Positions 1 to 8,699 of a DNA stretch of 64,000 nucleotides are shown here, piece by piece (the stretch's first letter is position 1; each line of letters begins with the position of its first letter). This DNA comes from Bacteroidales bacterium UBA4295 (GTDB taxonomy: Bacteria > Bacteroidota > Bacteroidia > Bacteroidales > Paludibacteraceae): the NCBI GenBank assembly GCA_002395805.1, contig DGVB01000012.1, positions 1 through 64,000 on the forward strand, read 5' to 3'. The position numbers and the translations under genes are program-made. The notes below the pieces were generated by a model, which had not been told where the DNA came from, made no database searches, and saw nothing but the letters and a program-made list of their open reading frames with translations.

Positions 1-604
1 AGAAGTTATCCTCGCACCAGCGGCGGTACTTGCGGACATGACGGCATAAGAGAAAGAAAATCGCTATCGGATAAAGCATGATGATATAAATCAAATTGGC
101 TGGCACGAAATAGTCTATCACCCCGACAATAATCATTGGAAGGACGATTACAGCCGCCTTGGTCCAAGTGAGCCATCCCGGCCACAAGACCTGTGAGGGG
201 TAGATAAAAAGCAGCCATGCTAACATATTTCCTATCGTAAGCGAAGTGTTATAAAGCGGATCGTCAGATGTACCACCTACCGCCATATATCCAAACCCGT
301 ACCGAAGAATCAGCAGGACTATCTCCGTCAATGCCCATATGAGTAGCACCGTTCCCCACGAACGCCGCATTTCTATCCCCTCATGGTGGCGGTACATCAG
401 AAAAGCGCCGAAAAGACACACCATGATCATGGCGACGTACTGCACGGGGTTGATAAATGTCTCAAAGAAATCTTCCGGTATAAATGCCGCTGCCCAATAA
501 CTAAAAACGACCAGTACACCGAGCACGGCGCCAAAGAAAAACTCAGACCGATAATCCAGCCAGAGACGACGCCAATTCTCTTTTACTCCGATAGTCTTAC
601 TCAT
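1..604 (-). CDS. Multi-pass membrane protein, N-terminal part of a probable membrane-anchored regulator (partial, runs off the left edge)
   Basis: The frame opens at an ATG at 604 and stays open to base 1, so about 201 N-terminal residues are visible. It begins MSKTIGVKENWRRLWLDYR and then shows about six hydrophobic segments, for example FGAVLGVLVVFSYWAAAFI and VAMIMVCLFGAFLMY. The visible end, CRHVRKYRRWCEDNF, is basic and looks like the juxtamembrane end of a sensor. In Bacteroidota this layout (six-helix N-terminus, then a basic linker) occurs in membrane-anchored AraC-type regulators. The DNA-binding part would lie outside the window, so that function is inference. The ATG overlaps the stop of the upstream deoxynucleoside kinase by 4 bp (ATGA), implying translational coupling. 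It could instead be a histidine kinase. Confidence 0.6.
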   Translation of the reverse strand, partial: MSKTIGVKENWRRLWLDYRSEFFFGAVLGVLVVFSYWAAAFIPEDFFETFINPVQYVAMIMVCLFGAFLMYRHHEGIEMRRSWGTVLLIWALTEIVLLILRYGFGYMAVGGTSDDPLYNTSLTIGNMLAWLLFIYPSQVLWPGWLTWTKAAVIVLPMIIVGVIDYFVPANLIYIIMLYPIAIFFLLCRHVRKYRRWCEDNF

Positions 605-1254
605 CCTGCTATCTCTTTTCCGGTGGTTGCTTCGCTTTCAAACGGGAAGAGACCGAAGAGCTCGGCATCAATGCGGTCAGTAACCCACCGGAAATCCTCG
701 GGATTCTCGCCGAACTTAATCTTATCACCCTCGATGATCAGCAGTTTGCCCTTGTATTCCTTGATCCAATTCTCATAGAGGTCATTCAGACCCTGCAGGT
801 AGTCCAGCTGGATGGACTGCTCGTAGTTCCTTCCGCGTTTCTGAATCTGCGCGACTAAAGTAGGCAGCGAAGCGCGCACGTAGATCAGCAGATCCGGCAT
901 CTTTACCAAGGACATCATCAGATCAAAGAGATCTGTATAGTTATCGAAATCCCGGTCGGACATGAATCCTTGCTTGTGCAGGTTCGGCGCAAAGATACGC
1001 GCGTCCTCATAGATAGTACGGTCCTGAATGATGTACTTATCCTGCTTGCCGATCTCGATGACATCCTTGAAGCGTTTGTTCAGAAAATAAACCTGCAAGT
1101 TAAAGGACCATCGCGCCATATCGGCATAGAAATCCGACAGATAGGGATTATACTCCACGCTCTCGAAGCGCGGCTCCCAGCCATAATGTTTGGCTAACAT
1201 ATTGGTTAACGTCGTTTTGCCGCAACCAATATTTCCTGCTACTGCTATATGCAT
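601..1254 (-). CDS. Deoxynucleoside kinase (second of a tandem pair)
   Basis: A 217-residue enzyme of the dNK/dCK/dGK family, which phosphorylates deoxynucleosides in the cytoplasm for purine or pyrimidine salvage. The P-loop GNIGCGKTT lies at residues 7-15, the DRTIYED segment matches the family DRS motif, and the arginine-rich lid RGRNYEQSIQLDYL follows near residue 140. Length is typical. It is paralogous to the gene immediately upstream; tandem kinases of this kind form dAK/dGK heterodimers in lactobacilli, so the two may differ in base specificity or act together (inference). Its stop overlaps the next start by 4 bp. The ATG at 1254 directly abuts the end of a dispersed intergenic element (1255-1368), leaving no room for a conventional Shine-Dalgarno outside that element. 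Confidence 0.88.
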   Translation of the reverse strand: MHIAVAGNIGCGKTTLTNMLAKHYGWEPRFESVEYNPYLSDFYADMARWSFNLQVYFLNKRFKDVIEIGKQDKYIIQDRTIYEDARIFAPNLHKQGFMSDRDFDNYTDLFDLMMSLVKMPDLLIYVRASLPTLVAQIQKRGRNYEQSIQLDYLQGLNDLYENWIKEYKGKLLIIEGDKIKFGENPEDFRWVTDRIDAELFGLFPFESEATTGKEIAG

Positions 1255-1368
1255 GTCGCGTTCGGCAATCGGTGTGCATTGGTTTATACCGCTCCGCTAA
1301 ATAAACGGGCAACCGATGCCTCCGCTCTCCCCACCGGGTGCACTCCGTTAGCGCCCGTCGGGGACCCC
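1255..1368 (-). repeat. Dispersed intergenic element, copy 1
   Basis: This gap between the two kinase genes shares ordered blocks with the intergenic stretch at 63092-63245. Reading the minus strand here and the plus strand there, both start with the palindrome GGGGTCCCCGA, then CGGAGGCA, then TTAGCGGAGCGGT, and end with TTGCCGAACGCGAC. The sequence between blocks differs in length and content. In this copy the last base of the element is adjacent to the ATG of the downstream kinase. No coding potential was recognised. Confidence 0.7.
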
Positions 1369-1386
1369 TTTGCCGATTGAGGGGGA

Positions 1387-2028
1387 TTATTGGTTATTAT
1401 TCCAGTTATTTTCGCTGAAGAGTCCGAAGAGTTCCGCATCGACCTTGTCAATCACTTTGCGGAAGTCCGCAGGGTTGTTCTCAAAATCCATTCCGTCCGA
1501 ATCGATCACCAGTACGCGGCCTTCGTACTTATGATAGATGAAATCCTCGTATTTGTCGTTCAGGTCCTTGAGGTAGTCGATCTGCATGGTCTGCTCATAA
1601 TCCCTTCCGCGTTTCTGTATCTGCGCGATGAGCGCCGGTACGGACTTACGAAGATAAATCATCAGATCGGGCATCTTCATCTGCGACTTCATGAGGTCAA
1701 AGAGTTCCATAAACGTCTCAAAATCCCGCTGACTGAGATCTCCTCGCTCGTAGTTATTGCGCACGAAGACATACACACCCTCGTAAATCGAGCGGTCCTG
1801 CACAATCGTATGTCCCGCACGCTGAACGGCTTGCATGTCTTTGTATCGCTCCTTGAGGAAATATGTCTCCAGGCAAAACGCCCACCGCTGGATGTCACCA
1901 TAATAGTCCTCCAGGTACGGATTGAAATTCACGGACTCAAACCGCGGCTCCCATCCGTAATACTTCGCTAACATCTTCGTCAGCGTCGTCTTGCCTGCAC
2001 CGATATTTCCTGCGATTGCTATATACAT
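1387..2028 (-). CDS. Deoxynucleoside kinase (first of a tandem pair)
   Basis: A 213-residue deoxynucleoside kinase with P-loop GNIGAGKTT at residues 7-15, a DRSIYEG motif near residue 80 and the lid RGRDYEQTMQIDYL. It resembles the next gene along most of its length, so the pair arose by duplication. The predicted reaction is ATP-dependent 5' phosphorylation of a deoxynucleoside, probably a purine deoxynucleoside judging from family members in Bacteroidota (inference). The ATG lies 1 bp after the stop of the GH13 gene at 2030, so it is probably co-transcribed with the amylase operon, an unexpected partner. The intergenic element at 1255-1368 separates it from its paralogue. Confidence 0.88.
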   Translation of the reverse strand: MYIAIAGNIGAGKTTLTKMLAKYYGWEPRFESVNFNPYLEDYYGDIQRWAFCLETYFLKERYKDMQAVQRAGHTIVQDRSIYEGVYVFVRNNYERGDLSQRDFETFMELFDLMKSQMKMPDLMIYLRKSVPALIAQIQKRGRDYEQTMQIDYLKDLNDKYEDFIYHKYEGRVLVIDSDGMDFENNPADFRKVIDKVDAELFGLFSENNWNNNQ

Positions 2029-2029
2029 T

Positions 2030-4051
2030 TTATTTTACGCGCTCGCCCGTAATCGTATAGATATTGTCTCCGCGGCGAATGAGAATCTGCCCGTCGTGGA
2101 AGAACTTGGTACTTGGTACTTGATCCATTTGTACTTCTTCAAAACCCTGCGTTTCACGTTTGTTGATATCCTCAAATGTCGGCGCAATAACCGGCGTACC
2201 GGTAAAGACCTTCAACTCACCCGGAGCAAGGGTATAAGTGCCGTTAGCGCGCGTAGCGCCGTTCAGATAGTCGTACCATGTACCGGAAGGCAGCGTGACG
2301 GCTTGATTGCTCGTCACATCGAAATTCGCCGCAGCAAACACATTGCTGCCCCATTGGATCTTACGCAGTTTGTCCCCGGAACTGATATTTTGACTCGTCG
2401 GGTTACCCTCGAAGACCCCCGGCATCAACTGCGTACGCAGGGTTATCACTTGCGCGCACTTGGTAAACGCCGCCACACGGTCCTTATTGGTGAAATAGGA
2501 GCGAATCTCCGGACGGGGTTTCTTGCTGCATCGATAGCTCTCGTTGTACGCATTGGGATGGTCGATATCACAGTTGATTGAGAAGTCATAACCGACCTCC
2601 TCCCACATCCAAAGCATATGCGATCCGTTCAGCAGCACATTGAACGCTACGTTCTCCGGCACACGCGCCAGACGAGCAGCGGTATTGGTCTTCAGGTCTC
2701 CGTTTCCGTACTGCTTCACTTTGTACTGCATTCGCTCTTCATCGTGGCTCTCGCAATAAGATACATAGCCGTCTTTATTGGCTTCTCCAAAACCGTCACC
2801 ATCCTTGAGCCATCCCATCGCTGTCTGGCAATACGCATTAGACGTATTCGACCAGCACTGCATACCGTAGCTGACCAACTGAGGACGCTCCGTCCCCATA
2901 TTACTGCCCCAGTGCTCACAGATCATATACGCATCGGGAGAAACGGCCTTGACGCCTTTGTCGTAATAGTCCTTGAGGTTGCCCACCGAGGTATTCGGTT
3001 TGTCCGAACAAAGACCATGACTGAGATCCAAACGGAAACCATCCACCTTGTACTCCGTTAACCAATACTTCAACGCCCGGATAAACATCTCATGCGCCGG
3101 CTCGAAACCGTGATTCCAGTCCTCATAGACATTATCGCTATGCGGCGCGTTGACGTTAAACCACGGGTTATTCGCCAAATCCGAACCATACGGATAGAGT
3201 TTGTTCATCGGATTGAGTCCCGTAGCATGGTTGAAAACCATATCAAGGATCACCGCCATGCCGCGTTTATGACACTCATCGATGAACGTCTTGTACATCT
3301 CCTCCGTGCCGTACGCTTTATCCGGCGCAAAATAATGGTTCGGCGAATAACCCCAGTTATAGTTTCCGTCAAACTCGCAAATCGGCATCAACTCCACCGC
3401 ATTCACACCCAAGTTTTGGATATAATCCAGACGCTTCATCAATCCCTTCAACGAGCGTCCTTCGGTATAATCATAGATCCACAACTCGTAGATAACGAGG
3501 TTGTTCTTGTTCGGACGCTGAAAATGGAGCGTAGCATCCGACCATTGGTACTTCGGCTTGCCCGGCTGGATAACCGTCACATAGCCGTCTGCGCCTTTGC
3601 CTGCAGGATAATCCAATAAATTGGGATCCACTTTCTTCGGTTCATACTGATCGTCCGGGTGCAGCACTTTCTCCGAATACAGATCCGAGATCTGTTTTTT
3701 CAAACCATCCGCACGCTCTACCGCGTACTGGAAACGATACTCCTGTCCGGGAGTTAAACCGGTTAACGTAATCCAGAAATAATTACCGTCTTTGAACAAC
3801 TGATAGTCCGCGCTGAGTTTCCAGTTGGTCATATCGCCCAACAGGAACACGCGCTTGGCGGATTGCGTTTTGCTGGCGGCATAGGTACATAGGGTCACGG
3901 AAGTGCCATCCGCACCATAGTAAATACCATTCGTCACACCTGCAGGACGGGTACGCTCTACCGGCTCAACACCTGCCACATCATTCCAGTTAGCAGCCAA
4001 CACCCCCGCCGCATAAACGAGGACTGCTATCAGTATATAAATCTTTTTCAT
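2030..4051 (-). CDS. Secreted GH13 alpha-glucan hydrolase with N-terminal E-set/CBM48-like domain
   Basis: A 673-residue exported enzyme. A signal peptide (residues 1-20, ending GVLAANW) precedes an immunoglobulin-like E-set domain (about 45-125, with MTNWKLSADYQLFKDGNYFW) like those of branching and debranching enzymes. The GH13 barrel follows with region I DMVFNHAT, region II GFRLDLSHG (nucleophile Asp), region III CEHWG (acid/base Glu) and region IV ESHDEERM. The C-terminus has an all-beta domain and the short tail DGQILIRRGDNIYTITG shared with other exported proteins here. The E-set domain and motifs suggest action on branched alpha-glucan; exact specificity cannot be read. Just before the tail an array of three 7-nt repeats (2104-2124) encodes QVPSTKF. 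It is the last carbohydrate gene of the operon. Confidence 0.85.
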   Translation of the reverse strand: MKKIYILIAVLVYAAGVLAANWNDVAGVEPVERTRPAGVTNGIYYGADGTSVTLCTYAASKTQSAKRVFLLGDMTNWKLSADYQLFKDGNYFWITLTGLTPGQEYRFQYAVERADGLKKQISDLYSEKVLHPDDQYEPKKVDPNLLDYPAGKGADGYVTVIQPGKPKYQWSDATLHFQRPNKNNLVIYELWIYDYTEGRSLKGLMKRLDYIQNLGVNAVELMPICEFDGNYNWGYSPNHYFAPDKAYGTEEMYKTFIDECHKRGMAVILDMVFNHATGLNPMNKLYPYGSDLANNPWFNVNAPHSDNVYEDWNHGFEPAHEMFIRALKYWLTEYKVDGFRLDLSHGLCSDKPNTSVGNLKDYYDKGVKAVSPDAYMICEHWGSNMGTERPQLVSYGMQCWSNTSNAYCQTAMGWLKDGDGFGEANKDGYVSYCESHDEERMQYKVKQYGNGDLKTNTAARLARVPENVAFNVLLNGSHMLWMWEEVGYDFSINCDIDHPNAYNESYRCSKKPRPEIRSYFTNKDRVAAFTKCAQVITLRTQLMPGVFEGNPTSQNISSGDKLRKIQWGSNVFAAANFDVTSNQAVTLPSGTWYDYLNGATRANGTYTLAPGELKVFTGTPVIAPTFEDINKRETQGFEEVQMDQVPSTKFFHDGQILIRRGDNIYTITGERVK
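2104..2124. repeat. Heptanucleotide repeat array, in frame
   Basis: Three units ACTTGGT, ACTTGGT, ACTTGAT. They are 21 bp in total, which preserves the frame, and sit in the linker before the C-terminal tail of the GH13 gene. Confidence 0.75.
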
Positions 4052-4097
4052 TGTGATATTTTTTCTGGATTACGTCCTTTTTTTGCTTACGGTCTTC

Positions 4098-4973
4098 TTA
4101 TAACTCACGTCCGGTAGCGTCAAATATCTTATCGCCGCGGACGATACGCAACTGACCGTTAATTACCACTTTGTGTGCTTTCTCATTAACGGTCGTGTTC
4201 TCGATAGCTTGGTCGCCGCCGAAATGATACGCATCATAGGTAGCCTTGTCCACGCGCTCCAACTTGATCTGTCCCTTGCATGCCGCTTCGCGGATAATGA
4301 TATAGTTCACACCCTCCGGGATAGCCCATTTCTGGCAAGGAGTCCATCCGTTTGCCCAGTCCATCGTGACCGACTCGTTGGCAATCGTTGTCTCGGTCTT
4401 GGAGTAATAGAAATTACCCAGATGGTCCTTGATAGCGATATAGCTACCCATCTTGCAGTCGATTGTTAACTTACCATCCACAAACAGGTACTCATCCTCG
4501 TACGTGTCGTACGCAGCCTCTCCGTGGTCGGCTCCGTTGATCCAACCGATAGCGTAGAAGTCCACATCCTCATCTCCGCCTTGACCGCCTTGGCCGCCAC
4601 CGCTGATATCAATACCTTCACCGCAGTCGGAACCCGGACCGATATACAACTCGTCCTGCTCGTACTTCAACTTGATGTAGAAGTCATAGCAACCGTCCAC
4701 CGCCACACTGTACTGGTTTCCGTTACGGGTGAATCCCTCTACCGAAGCCGTGTTGAGATCTACCGCCCATACGGCCCTGTTCTCCGCGTCGCAGAGCTGG
4801 CAGAAGTCACCGGACTTCACCTGCACATGCGCCAAATACTGTTGAAAACCCTCGAACTCACCGGCAGGCTCACCTGCGAAATAGGTGGTTCCGTTCACTA
4901 AGATGCCGTAACTGCCGGCCATCGCACAAGCTGCAACTGCAACCGCAGCCAATAATGTAAAAATCTTTTTCAT
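4098..4973 (-). CDS. Secreted non-catalytic protein with two putative starch-binding modules
   Basis: A 291-residue exported protein with no glycoside hydrolase domain. After a signal peptide (1-19) comes a module of about 100 residues (GILVNG, FEGFQQYLAHVQV, CYDFYIKLKYEQDELYIG) that is nearly the same as the N-terminal modules of the two amylases at 5014 and 6849. A Gly-rich linker (GGGQGGQGGDED) leads to a second module (FYAIGWINGADHGE, then YEDEYLFVDGKL) resembling accessory modules found on bacterial amylases. The C-terminus carries the shared tail NGQLRIVRGDKIFDATG. It probably holds starch at the surface or assists the neighbouring amylases. That role is inferred from shared modules and operon position. 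The 40-bp gap to the upstream amylase has no promoter motif, so co-transcription is likely. Confidence 0.75.
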   Translation of the reverse strand: MKKIFTLLAAVAVAACAMAGSYGILVNGTTYFAGEPAGEFEGFQQYLAHVQVKSGDFCQLCDAENRAVWAVDLNTASVEGFTRNGNQYSVAVDGCYDFYIKLKYEQDELYIGPGSDCGEGIDISGGGQGGQGGDEDVDFYAIGWINGADHGEAAYDTYEDEYLFVDGKLTIDCKMGSYIAIKDHLGNFYYSKTETTIANESVTMDWANGWTPCQKWAIPEGVNYIIIREAACKGQIKLERVDKATYDAYHFGGDQAIENTTVNEKAHKVVINGQLRIVRGDKIFDATGREL

Positions 4974-5013
4974 AATAGTGTTATTTTGTTATTTAACAAC
5001 TTGTAATTATAAT

Positions 5014-6852
5014 TTACTTCACTCTGCGTCCGAACGCATCAAACACCTGTTCACCCACCCGGATCAGCAACTGACCATCCTGGATGAACTTCTCCCCTTT
5101 CCCTTGGAGGGAAGATCCGGAGGTGATCTCTTCGATGCCCTGCGTGCGGTCTTTGCGCTCGGTGTTCTTGTCTCCGCGCGTTCCGTCCGACTTGTAATAT
5201 ACGCCGTAGTTGGTTCCTTTTACTGCTAACGTGTAACCCGACGGTGTCGAGTTATACCCCGAGTTGGGACCTAACAACAGACGGATCGAACCGTTCGTAC
5301 CGTTGATAGTAGCCTTGTAGTAGCCGTCTCCTACCGATTCGTCGGTCACACTGCTCTCGCTGTGTACGCCTGTTTTATAGCGGGCGTTGATCATCTTCTT
5401 TATTTGGTCCTTGAAGGTCACCCAGTGCGGCCAGAACACACACGGCACACCCGGCATCGACAGCATATAAGCATTGCAGATGAGCACCTTGTCCTTACAA
5501 ATCGTCATGGAGTTGCCGTTGCCGCAGAACTCATTGTCATTGCGCTGGAAACCGTCATGGCTGTCGATAAACGTCACGGCGTAACGTGCCTTGCCTGCAC
5601 CCGGCAGACCGGCGCCCTGCAGTTTCCAATAGTTGTCAGCTGCTATACCGTCATTGAACGCCGTATATTTGGTGGCAAAATCGAAGGTAGCGGTATTCCA
5701 TCCGGCATCGCTCAGACGGCTCTGGAGCGTATTCACATTACCGTCCCAGTATTCCATGACACTGAAATAAGCCTCAGCCGCGCGGTTATACTCATTGATA
5801 TGGCTGTTGTGATATCCCTTGCAGTAGTCATAGCGGAAACCGTCCACTTTGACTTCATTACGCATCCATTTGAGATATGCCTTGAACATATCGCGCACCT
5901 CAGCATTCGTATGATCCCAGTCGCGTGACGCGGCATAGTTCGCCTCGTCGCCGTAACCGTCGTCCGCGGCCCCCGTAGCATAACCGCGACAGGCCGTCGT
6001 AGGAGCAGATGTATTCATCTCGTCCGTGCTGCAGATATACGACCCGTCGGGTGTAAACTTACCGTACGAACCAAAGTCATACGACTTGAAGTTACACCAT
6101 CCCTCTTGCGCATCCGCATGGTTGATCACAATATCCGCTATCACGCGTGCACCGTTCTTATGCAGGATCTCTATCAGTTCCACCAACTTGGATTTTGTTC
6201 CACGATCGCTTTCCAGTCTTCCGTAGTTGGTCGGGTGATATCCCGTACCGCTACCGGCCGACATAGGCGGTAACCATACCATATCGAACCATTGCCCCAT
6301 TTCTTCAGCACTCGAACCGCTGTTACCGTTGACCAGGTCTATCCATTTGGTACGACCGTATTTGGTCGTCGGCAGCGATCCGTTATAACTGTCCCAATAG
6401 AATGCCTGCAGCATCACATCCGGACATTGTGCCGGAGCCGAACCCGAATAACCCGGGTCTATCTCTCCGCCGCCACTGATGTCCTGACCTTCACCGCAAT
6501 TAGAGCCGTCACCGATATACAACTCATCCTGCTCGTACTTCAACTTGATGTAGAAATCATAGCAACCATCCACCGAAACCGTATAGCGGTTCGCCGAGGC
6601 ATCATACGTAAATCCGGGTACCGAATAGGTATTCAACGCCACTGCCCAAGCCGCTTTGTTATCCGCGTCATAGAGCTGGCAGTAATCTCCCTTCGACACC
6701 TGTACATGTGCCAGATACTGGGTAAAACCCTCAAACTCATCCACTAAACTTCCGGCGAAATACATCTTCCCGTTCACCAAAATGCCATAACTTGCTGCCC
6801 ATCCCATCGCACAGCACAACATGGCCACTAAAATCAATCCTGTTTTTTTCAT
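5014..6852 (-). CDS. Secreted GH13 alpha-amylase with N-terminal accessory module
   Basis: A 612-residue exported alpha-amylase. Order: signal peptide (1-19), accessory module (about 20-125, ending CGEG), GH13 catalytic domain from about 140, beta domain, and the tail DGQLLIRVGEQVFDAFG. Catalytic signatures are ADIVINH (region I), GFRYDYCKGY (II, nucleophile Asp), VMEYWDG (III, Glu) and FIDSHD (IV). The stretch CPDVMLQAFYWDSY is typical of bacterial alpha-amylases acting on starch and malto-oligosaccharides. The ATG overlaps the stop of the upstream amylase by 4 bp. A palindromic G/C-rich element (5092-5126) encodes the SGSSLQGKGEKF linker before the tail. The tail suggests export through T9SS or a related route rather than lipoprotein anchoring; no lipobox is present. 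Confidence 0.88.
   Translation of the reverse strand: MKKTGLILVAMLCCAMGWAASYGILVNGKMYFAGSLVDEFEGFTQYLAHVQVSKGDYCQLYDADNKAAWAVALNTYSVPGFTYDASANRYTVSVDGCYDFYIKLKYEQDELYIGDGSNCGEGQDISGGGEIDPGYSGSAPAQCPDVMLQAFYWDSYNGSLPTTKYGRTKWIDLVNGNSGSSAEEMGQWFDMVWLPPMSAGSGTGYHPTNYGRLESDRGTKSKLVELIEILHKNGARVIADIVINHADAQEGWCNFKSYDFGSYGKFTPDGSYICSTDEMNTSAPTTACRGYATGAADDGYGDEANYAASRDWDHTNAEVRDMFKAYLKWMRNEVKVDGFRYDYCKGYHNSHINEYNRAAEAYFSVMEYWDGNVNTLQSRLSDAGWNTATFDFATKYTAFNDGIAADNYWKLQGAGLPGAGKARYAVTFIDSHDGFQRNDNEFCGNGNSMTICKDKVLICNAYMLSMPGVPCVFWPHWVTFKDQIKKMINARYKTGVHSESSVTDESVGDGYYKATINGTNGSIRLLLGPNSGYNSTPSGYTLAVKGTNYGVYYKSDGTRGDKNTERKDRTQGIEEITSGSSLQGKGEKFIQDGQLLIRVGEQVFDAFGRRVK
5092..5126 (-). repeat. Palindromic G/C-rich insertion element (P element)
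   Basis: A CTCCCCTTT...AGGGAAGATCC copy lying in frame in the linker before the C-terminal tail of the amylase. It matches, with substitutions, the cleaner copies at 50701-50733 and 52264-52296. Confidence 0.55.
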
Positions 6853-8699
6853 CGTATTTTATTTATTTGTTGTCCCATTATATCATACACCTGTTCGCCA
6901 CAGCGAATATAGAGTTGGCCGTCCTTGACGAATTTCTCCCCTCTTCCCTGTATAGAGGAGTCGGAGGTAGGCTGTTCTATACCCGTATTGAGTTCGGGAT
7001 TCGGTTTCTCCTTCGAACTATTCACCCAAATCTCGAAACTCTCATTATGTCCGTCTTGCGTGTTGTAGTTACTTGCCGCCAACTGATAGTCCGGACCGAA
7101 ACCTTGCCCGTTCGCTCTATCTCCCAGACACAGGATGAGCCATCCGTTCTTTCCTACTACCGTAGCCTGATAACCCGTAGCGGTCGAATACTCATCCCGC
7201 ACTTCGCTTTCGCTGTGTACGCCTGCCCATTTGCGAGCAATAATCATCGGTTTCAGATCGGCTTTGTATTTCGCCCAATGCGGATAGAACACACACGGCA
7301 CACCCGGCATGGACAGCAGAAAAGCGTTCGCCTGCATCAGACGACCTTTCAGCGCCGGAGTCATGGAATTGCCGCGTCCGCCGAACTCATTCTCGTTATC
7401 CGGCCGAAGGAACCAGTCGTGACTCTCAATGAACGTAACCGAATGTTTTCCGTCACCGCGACTCATCAAACAGTCTCCGCGACCGCGGCTGTAATCCCAG
7501 CCGGCAAACGAATTGAACACATGCCATTTGAGATCAAAATCAAGAGCCATCAGATCACCCTGCGCGCCGTTAATCTGTCCCTGGATAGCATCGGTACCGT
7601 TATAACTCTCCATGAAAGCGATCTCCGGCTTCGCATGTTTGTTATAGTTATAATGATGCCAGTTATTGAAACCGTCGCCTTTGTCATAGCGGAAGCCGTC
7701 ATAGTGCATCACATTGCGCATCCATTGCAGATAAGCGATGAACATCTGCTGCACATACACTTTGTCATGACTCCAGTCGCGTGCGCCGTCCCAGTTATCT
7801 CCGTCATCCGGACTACCGGAAGCCGTTCCCCAACAAGCGCCTGAACCATCGCTCGTTGCCGTCGGTCGGTTCCATTCGGCATTCACCTCGTCATTCGAAC
7901 AGATATACGTCTCATCCGGATGGAACACGCCGTATTCGCCGAAATCCATCTCGTAGAAATCGCACCAAGTACTCTTGTTCGCGCAGTGGTTGATCACGAT
8001 GTCCGCCACCACTTTGGTTCCCGCGTTATGCAACGCACTTATCAGCGCATCCAGTTCTGCGCGCGTGCCCCAGTTGGAGTTCTGGTTGCTGTATTGTTTC
8101 GGATGGTACCCTGCACCGTCTCCGTACGCACTCGGCGGCAACCATATATAGTCGAAATACCGGCCCAACTCGGTTGCTTGAGGCGTCAAAGTAGTCCATT
8201 TGGTATCGCCATACTCGCTCACACCCGGCGAAGTAGCACTATACGACTCGTTATAAAAAGCCTGCATCATCACCGCTTCACACTGGCGAGGAACGGCGCC
8301 CGTATAGATATCATGTATATCTTCGCCGGCTCCGCAATTCGAACCATTGCCTATATACAACTCATCTTGTTCCCATTTCAGTTTGATATAAAAATCATAG
8401 CAGCCACTCACGCTCGATACATAATGATCGCCCGAACGCGTGAATCCTGCTACAGAATAAGTATTCAGATCTACAGCCCATGCCGCTTGATTTTCCGCGT
8501 CATACAACTGGAACTGGTCGCCATTAGACACCTGCACATGCGCCAAGTACTGCTGAAATCCCTCATACTCACCCGCCGGTTCTCCGGCAAAATAGGTATT
8601 GCCGTTCACCAAAATACCATAGTTGCTCGCCCACACACTCGCGCAAGCGCACGCTAACACTATTAAATTTAAAAACCTCTTCATCGTCCTCCCTTTCAT
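6849..8699 (-). CDS. Secreted GH13 alpha-amylase with N-terminal accessory module
   Basis: A 616-residue paralogue of the next amylase with the same layout: signal peptide, accessory module (GILVNGNTYFAGEPAGEYEG...CYDFYIKLKWEQDELYIG), GH13 domain and tail (DGQLYIRCGEQVYDIMG). Catalytic motifs are ADIVINH, GFRYDKGDGF, FMESYNG and FIESHD. The start at 8699 overlaps the previous stop as ATGA. A second in-frame ATG at 8684 has a strong Shine-Dalgarno (AGGGAGG) 5 nt upstream and gives a cleaner signal peptide, MKRFLNLIVLACACASVWA, so translation may begin there. A P element (6936-6971) encodes the TSDSSIQGRGEKF linker before the tail. It probably hydrolyses starch outside the cell; product range cannot be inferred. 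Confidence 0.87.
   Translation of the reverse strand: MKGRTMKRFLNLIVLACACASVWASNYGILVNGNTYFAGEPAGEYEGFQQYLAHVQVSNGDQFQLYDAENQAAWAVDLNTYSVAGFTRSGDHYVSSVSGCYDFYIKLKWEQDELYIGNGSNCGAGEDIHDIYTGAVPRQCEAVMMQAFYNESYSATSPGVSEYGDTKWTTLTPQATELGRYFDYIWLPPSAYGDGAGYHPKQYSNQNSNWGTRAELDALISALHNAGTKVVADIVINHCANKSTWCDFYEMDFGEYGVFHPDETYICSNDEVNAEWNRPTATSDGSGACWGTASGSPDDGDNWDGARDWSHDKVYVQQMFIAYLQWMRNVMHYDGFRYDKGDGFNNWHHYNYNKHAKPEIAFMESYNGTDAIQGQINGAQGDLMALDFDLKWHVFNSFAGWDYSRGRGDCLMSRGDGKHSVTFIESHDWFLRPDNENEFGGRGNSMTPALKGRLMQANAFLLSMPGVPCVFYPHWAKYKADLKPMIIARKWAGVHSESEVRDEYSTATGYQATVVGKNGWLILCLGDRANGQGFGPDYQLAASNYNTQDGHNESFEIWVNSSKEKPNPELNTGIEQPTSDSSIQGRGEKFVKDGQLYIRCGEQVYDIMGQQINKIR
6936..6971 (-). repeat. Palindromic G/C-rich insertion element (P element)
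   Basis: The copy begins CTCCCCTCTTCCC on the plus strand and ends GGAGGTAGG, matching the CCTACC...GGGGAG ends of the family. It lies in frame just before the C-terminal tail, at the same protein position as in the neighbouring amylase. Confidence 0.6.

Noticed and set aside
6..218. A 70-residue minus-strand frame at the left edge.
   Set aside because: It is in a different frame from the membrane protein that runs from 604 to the edge and has no features of its own.
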